From the NCBI GenBank assembly GCA_031216445.1, contig CM062216.1:6383501-6447500 (forward strand): a stretch of 64,000 nt of DNA. The letters are read 5' to 3'. Positions 59,157 through 64,000 of this stretch are shown piece by piece. Origin of the DNA: Lateolabrax maculatus (Eukaryota; Chordata; Actinopteri; Acropomatiformes; Lateolabracidae). Both the position numbers and the translations under genes were made by a program. The notes under the pieces were generated by a model. The model was not told the origin of the DNA. It searched no databases and was given only the letters and a program-made list of their open reading frames with translations. Numbering within the stretch: position 1 is the stretch's first letter; each line of letters starts with the position of its first letter.

Positions 59157-59362
59157 CTACATCTCCTCAGAGGCAGCAGCGCTGTTCACTCCTGCAGCCA
59201 TCACAGCGAAGAACACGTTAGGGAAGAAGGACCTGGTGTAGATGGCCACCTTGGGGAGCGAGGGAGCAATTAGCACCTCTTTCCTCTTGTTGTTTAAAGT
59301 CTTCACGATCTCAGCGGCCGCCTCGTCTGGAGAAACGCCCAGAGGTTTCTTGGTGTACAACA
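59157..59362 (-). CDS. dhrs7c: dhrs7c exon 6 (C-terminus)
   Basis: Acceptor cgccctcag; encodes [19 protein letters not shown], then [19 protein letters not shown] and a hydrophobic end, stopping at TAG (59157-59159). Confidence 0.93.
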
Positions 59363-62300
59363 CTGAGGGCGAGGACAGACAGACAACATTGGGCAAATAA
59401 TACAGGTTTTATTTATTAAAGTTATCTAAAAAACAGCCTAACTGCCATCAGACTTGACCAAAATTGACATTTTATATATTTATTTTATACATTTGTGATT
59501 TGTTATATTTGAATTTAACAAGTTTGAGGTACTTCTTTATACTCTATACTTCTACTCCTCTACATTTCAGATGTAGTTCCTCAGAATATCAATATTTCAT
59601 ACATAAAACATATGATCAGCTTGTAAAATATGCAGTTACATTGACTAAAGTAACCAACTGTGTATCATGTTGTAACTCTACCTCGACAACATTAAAATGC
59701 TGCTAATACATTAATGAATCATTAATAATCCAATAATATATATGATAAATATAACACTTTGAGGCCATCTTGTATAATGAGTACTTTTTACTACAAGTTG
59801 AATATTAGAGGTAATCAAACTAGATTTTCAGTAGGTTTTGAGTTACCTTTCAGCCGTTTCAGTTTATATTAATTTATTTGCCAGAAAGTAATTGGGACCC
59901 CTGATGATTGGGGGCCCTGGGGCAGGTGTACGCTTTGCCTGATTGAAAAGTCTTCTGTAAATATCCACATCAAAATCCACAGAATGGGGATCAAATCTGT
60001 CCATTCATTTATCAGGATGATCCTCAAGGGACCATGAATATACAGTCCACATTTTCATGGCAGCCTGATCGATAGTTGTCAAGATGCTACACGTTGCAAA
60101 CCTGGTTTCCTCTGATTTTACTCACGTGACCAGATGGATTTGGAGGCGGCTGCGTCTGTGTTTTCAGATGAAGAGTGACTGATGAAGGTGTGGTTGATGG
60201 TGCTGACAGAGATGCCGTACTCTTCCACTTCAGCTCTCAGGCAGTCAAAGAAGGCCTGGACTGCATGTTTGGAGGCTGCATCTGGAAAAATACACAAAGT
60301 AAAACTGACAGGTTACAGATTTTAGTATCTTATACTACATCCATCTACACCTCAGCATAACCTTGACCTCATTTTAAAGCACCTGTACACCTGTATGAAT
60401 ACTGCATGTGCCAGTGGGTCGGTTTTGCTGGGATCTTTTGTTTGTTTTTCTTTGCCTATCATGCACATTAGGATTATTGTTTTTACTTTTTAAATACTAC
60501 ATATTTTGTTCTAATAAACTAAAGAGTCCACATCCATGATAGTGTCTCTGCGAGGCTGTACTTGCATTTAAGTGTTTGAACAGTTTTAGAGACATCACTC
60601 CAAACCACAAAGCAACCTCATGGTGGCGCTAGAGGAAAAGTCATATGATCACCAAAGTCGGTAGGATACATCTTCTGGGGACCATGAATGTCTGTGCCAT
60701 ATTTCATGGTGATCCATCCAAGAGTCGTTGAGATATTTTAGTCTAGACCAAAGACCCACCAGCAGTAATACTGTAGCTACCAGGCCATTCACTTCATTTA
60801 TTTAAAGGATTTAGTGTCAGATGTAATTAGAGAACGGTAGACTAAAGTTAACTCTTGTGAGTCCATCTATTCATTGTTGAATACACTTATTTATATTAAT
60901 ATAACTTTATTTATATATCATGTAGAGAAAAGGTGAGAAAACCAGTTGGGAGTGTTGATGTGGGGCCTTCACAAAGTATCTCATTTATGTCTGTAGACTA
61001 ATGTTTAAACTGTGAATTATTCATATTTTCAGTGATTTACCGGCATAAATAGACTTAAATGAAAAATGCACAAAAAAAAGTTGGGATCAAATTGCTTGAC
61101 ACGTAAATAGACTTTTACTATTATAACTAGTTTTATTTTTCACATTTTTATGCTGTAATATTACATTTGCATGCATTTAATTTCTTGACATATATTTATA
61201 CTAAATTCACAAAATGAGAAGTCAGAATTCCCCCCCCCCAAAAAAAGACACCATTAATGTGGGGTATGGACAGTTTAAAACATTCTAATCAAAGGCAAAA
61301 ATTAATGTATACAAAGTCGGCAAAAATGAACCAAAATCATCCCGGACTAGAGGGTTATAAGTGCTTGAATTAAAAATGTCCTGTGTATTTCCCTTCATAA
61401 ACCCCTGAACTCACATGTAGAGCGGAACGGCACCGCTAGTTTCCCTTGGATGCTGTTGACCAGGAGCAGGTGGCCAGTTCTCCTGGAGATCAGGGAGGGC
61501 AGCACACCTGAAACAGAAATGTTCAACACACTGCAAAGCAAGAACAAGCAAGCAACAGAGGAAATGTGACCAACACTATCACACTTTTTTCAGACTGAAA
61601 CCCTCATTCTGTGTGTTTCCATCGTCTACCTTTGGCCAGTGTGACCGGCCCAAAGTAGTTGTTGTCCATTAGCAACCTGTCCATCTCCAGAGACAGACTC
61701 TGCGCAGGTGCTTTGACCTTCATGCTGCTGTTGAAGAGGATGATATCCAGGCAGCCGTAACACTCCAGGATCTCTTCGATCGCCTCAGGCATGCTGTCCA
61801 TGTCTCCAAAATCCAGCAGCACCAGCTTCGGGGGAAACGTCTGAGGAGGACCAACAGTGGTGAGCAGGAGCTCCGGAGTGGTGGAAAGTACATTTACTTA
61901 ACGATTTGAGGCACTTTACTTGAGTACATCTATTTTATGCTACTTTATACTTCTACTCCACCACATTTATGTGTCAGCCGTAATTACTTTTCAGATTCAA
62001 ATTTTACATCAAAAAACATATGACAAGCTTATAAAATGGTGGTTTCCAACGTTTCTGGCTTGTGAGTTGTTAACAGTTCCACCAAACAGACAATTTCCCA
62101 ATAAACTTCTCAGATGGTTTCATTTAAATAATAGTTTGAGGCCCAAAGAGTTAAAATGATCCAATATTTCAAACAAAAAAGCAAAGATCAGAGAAAAGTC
62201 CCAAAATTGAATGCATCTTTTGCCGCGGAGTTCATTAATCATCTCATGGCCCCTCAGATTTATCTAGCTCCAGCAGTAAAATGCTTGCTTGCTTGTTGAT

Positions 62301-62768
62301 GCATCAGTATGAGCAATCTAATAATCAGGCACAAATGAATCCATCGGTCATCACTGTCTTCACTGGTGTACTTACTACTGTGGGGTCTGAGGCATTTGCC
62401 AAATCATCTGCAAGTTCTTCAAGTTTCTCCCAGCTTTTCCCACAAAGGATCAGCCTCGCCCCTCCTTTGTGAAACACACCTGCACATTCTTCAGTGATGA
62501 ATGTTTTAAAAGACAAAATGAAATTTAGAATCATTAATGTAAGGACTTTGCAGAGCAATTTTCTTATTTGTTTTTGTCTTTAACAAGAAAGCATGCTTAT
62601 GTTACCTTTTCCAAGCCCAGATAAAGTATCAGTTATAACCACCACCTTATTCCGTACTGATGTTTTGGACAACAGACCGATAACCGCACCGTAGAGATAG
62701 AAAATTCCAGCTGTCAGCACGACTACAAATGGCACCAGGAGAACAGTGGTGGTCCATGCTGGATCCAT
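59157..62768 (-). CDS. dhrs7c: DHRS7C (SDR32C2), muscle SR short-chain dehydrogenase-like, six exons
   Basis: DHRS7C is a short-chain dehydrogenase/reductase-family protein of striated-muscle sarcoplasmic reticulum, linked to calcium handling. Exons on the minus strand: 62768-62606, 62488-62376, 61840-61630, 61507-61415, 60281-60126 and 59362-59157, giving 313 aa (human about 311). An N-terminal hydrophobic segment ([21 protein letters not shown]) anchors it. The cofactor loop TDTLSGLGK (46-54) departs from TGxxxGxG. Ser181 and Y194-AAS-K198 fit the catalytic Ser-Tyr-Lys set. The usual NNAG reads FNSS (128-131). The hydrophobic C-terminal stretch [14 protein letters not shown] matches the family. 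A splice acceptor (ccttttttcag) just upstream of the ATG shows that at least one more 5' exon exists. Confidence 0.93.
59512..59760. repeat. dispersed repeat family B, diverged partial copy
   Basis: Contains gaggtacttctttatactct and tctactcctctacatttcag, the reverse-end phrases. Lies in the last dhrs7c intron. Confidence 0.45.
60126..60281 (-). CDS. dhrs7c: dhrs7c exon 5 (YxxxK motif)
   Basis: Acceptor atttttccag; encodes [36 protein letters not shown] and a Ser/Ala-rich variable stretch; donor gtgagt in phase 1. Confidence 0.92.
60595..60770 (-). repeat. dispersed repeat family A, partial copy
   Basis: On the minus strand it reads tggatggatcaccatgaaat and ggtccccagaagatgtatcc. Lies in a dhrs7c intron. 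Confidence 0.55.
61415..61507 (-). CDS. dhrs7c: dhrs7c exon 4 (catalytic Ser region)
   Basis: Acceptor ctgtttcag; encodes [20 protein letters not shown] and [10 protein letters not shown]; donor gtgagt in phase 1. The Ser after VN is 13 residues before the catalytic Tyr. Confidence 0.92.
61630..61840 (-). CDS. dhrs7c: dhrs7c exon 3
   Basis: Acceptor gtcctcctcag; 70 codons including [40 protein letters not shown] and [13 protein letters not shown]; donor gtagac in phase 1. Confidence 0.92.
61876..62110. repeat. dispersed repeat family B, partial copy
   Basis: Starts gtggtggaaagtacatttac and includes tactttatacttctactcca. Lies in a dhrs7c intron. Confidence 0.55.
62376..62488 (-). CDS. dhrs7c: dhrs7c exon 2
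   Basis: Acceptor catcactgaag; completes Glu, then [20 protein letters not shown] and [17 protein letters not shown]; donor gtaagt. It aligns with human ECARVFHTGGARLVLCGKNWERLE. Confidence 0.9.
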
Positions 62769-62783
62769 CTCCTGGAGGATTTC
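62606..62783 (-). CDS. dhrs7c: dhrs7c coding exon 1 with acceptor before the ATG
   Basis: The acceptor ends at 62784; 15 bases (gaaatcctccaggag) precede ATG at 62768. Coding sequence from [14 protein letters not shown] to SGLGK; donor gtaaca in phase 1. The 15 bases are also open in frame with the ATG. Confidence 0.85.
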
Positions 62784-62861
62784 CTGAAAAAAGGTTTTAT
62801 TTTTGTATCAAATGTGCAGAAAAAAGAAATATATCTTTGGAATTTCTTGCACAAAATATGT

Positions 62862-63318
62862 AAGAAATAGTTTGACATTCTGGGATATACGCTTGTTTGC
62901 CTTCCGGTGGAAAGTTAGATGAGAAGATTGATGCCACTCTCATATCTGTCTCTTAAATATGAGGCTTCAGCCAGCAGCCGGTTAGCTTAGCTTAGCATAA
63001 AGACTGGAAACAGCTAGCCTGGCCAAAGTTAACACAACCCACCACCAGCACCTCTAAAGCCCATACTATATCTCATTTGGTTTATTTGAACAAAAAACAA
63101 ATTGTGAAAACTATCAAACAAGCCAGGCTAGCTGTTTCCCACTGTTTCCATTCATTGTGCTAAGCTACGCTAAATAGTGTGGCTGCTGACTGTGGCTTCA
63201 TATTTACCGTACAGAGGTGAAAATGATGTCAAAATCAATCTTCTAATCTAAATCTCGGGAAGAAAACGAATACCGGTAAACGTAATTCACAAAATATCAA
63301 CCTATTCCTTCAACAAAA
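62862..63318. repeat. dispersed repeat family C, full-length palindromic MITE
   Basis: The ends aatagtttgacattctggga and, reversed, aataggttgatattttgtga are imperfect inverted repeats. Inside, gactggaaacagctagcctg and its reverse form caggctagctgtttcccac face each other. Confidence 0.6.
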
Positions 63319-63532
63319 CCATGTATAAAGTGTGAAGCCCAGTGTTGATGTTGTCATCATGGAGGTCATGGGTAACTAACAACTCCATGTTGTTAAAGCA
63401 TGTTCCGAGATTTAAACATACTTTTTCGATGGAAAGTGATTTTTCTGATGATGTAGATGAGATGGGATGGGATGTCAAAGACCATTAAGGATCCAGTGAA
63501 CATGATTAACATGAAAAAGGAGCGTTTCATAC

Positions 63533-63568
63533 CCAAAAGCTCTCCGGCTCCGTAACATTGGAATCCAT
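63533..63568 (-). CDS. dhrs7c: candidate upstream coding exon of dhrs7c (MDSNVTEPESFW)
   Basis: An ATG with a good Kozak context (ggtgagATGG) opens 12 codons, MDSNVTEPESFW, and ends at donor gtatga in phase 0. Joined to the acceptor at 62784 it runs in frame through EILQE into the annotated MDPAW start. An earlier in-frame ATG lies at 63586. This is a prediction from phase and splice signals only; the exon could equally be 5'UTR or not used. Confidence 0.3.
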
Positions 63569-64000
63569 CTCACCCTCTACAACCATTTTTAAATCTAACT
63601 ATTCTTACAGCTCTGAAATAAAAACAGAGAAGACATGTTTTAACCATGTTCTTACATTAGTAATCAAAACAAAAAGATAAATACCACATTATTAATGTGT
63701 TTATGACATTTGTGCCTACTGGATATACTTACCTTATATACATATACCATATACAGACAGTAAGTGCATCATGAGGCAAAATCACATTCCCAAATCATCC
63801 ACAAAATGACACAAAACACACAAAAATCTTTCCTGTACATTAAGTGTAATCTGTTGCAAACTACTTGACAACACCCGTTTTTTGTCATCAGATTATAAAG
63901 ATTGGCACTCACGTGTGCTAGTTTTTTTGTCCAAATGGGAGTTTGATCATAACCCTTTGGTTTAGGTTTACATGCCAAGCACCGGCTGCTTGTCCAAGAA

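Noticed and set aside
63393..63530. 45-codon minus-strand frame MKRSFFMLIMFTGSLMVFDI..., hydrophobic, upstream of dhrs7c
   Set aside because: It begins in what is likely intron just past the gtatga donor of the better candidate exon (63533-63568), and its frame does not join dhrs7c. It remains a possible micropeptide but without support.

Overview
This is a stretch of a vertebrate, almost certainly teleost fish, nuclear genome. The evidence is split genes with GT-AG introns, long AT-rich introns, many (CA)n/(GT)n microsatellites, and dispersed repeats of the kind common in ray-finned fish. The genes resemble those of human 17p13: GAS7, RCVRN, GSG1L2 and DHRS7C, with NATD1 inserted. No bacterial-style operons, phage or CRISPR were seen, and no RNA gene could be supported. 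All exon joins were worked out by hand from splice sites, codon phase and remembered family sequences. No alignment was run.

Layout. 1-31888 (+): GAS7, a WW/F-BAR cytoskeletal adaptor. Three exons (6646, 10231, 13134) encode the WW domain and linker. The region 14.3-15.8 kb looks like an internal promoter area with two alternative coding starts (14433 and 15667). Nine further exons from 20965 to 31888 encode the F-BAR part, followed by a 3'UTR to about 33.7 kb. The SH3 exons of the longest isoform were not confidently found and probably lie upstream. 37039-38325 (-): recoverin, three exons. 42363-53079 (+): GSG1L2, a four-pass claudin-like protein, five exons. 56852-58007 (-): NATD1, a small GNAT-fold protein, with a GC-rich promoter and a strong CTCF-like motif just upstream. 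59157-62768 (-): DHRS7C, a sarcoplasmic-reticulum SDR-family protein, six exons, with a possible extra N-terminal exon at 63533-63568.

Every exon set closes in frame across all junctions: the short GAS7 isoform is 345 aa, recoverin 203, GSG1L2 305, NATD1 129 and DHRS7C 313. The genes do not form one pathway. They are syntenic neighbours with separate roles: neuronal actin/membrane shaping, photoreceptor calcium sensing, a tetraspan membrane protein, a putative acetyltransferase, and muscle SR redox biology. GLP2R, which I recall as a neighbour in mammals, was not seen.

Introns and intergenic DNA are filled with decayed mobile elements: a PIF/Harbinger-type relic at 11427-12010, two other elements with terminal inverted repeats (34768-35583 and 45592-46398), LINE tails at 4360-4600 and 5946-6313, and at least three recurring short fish repeat families. 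The most useful leads are the alternative GAS7 starts, a possible N-terminal extension of DHRS7C, a 31-base copy of GSG1L2 exon 3 inside the following intron, and the changed gene order.
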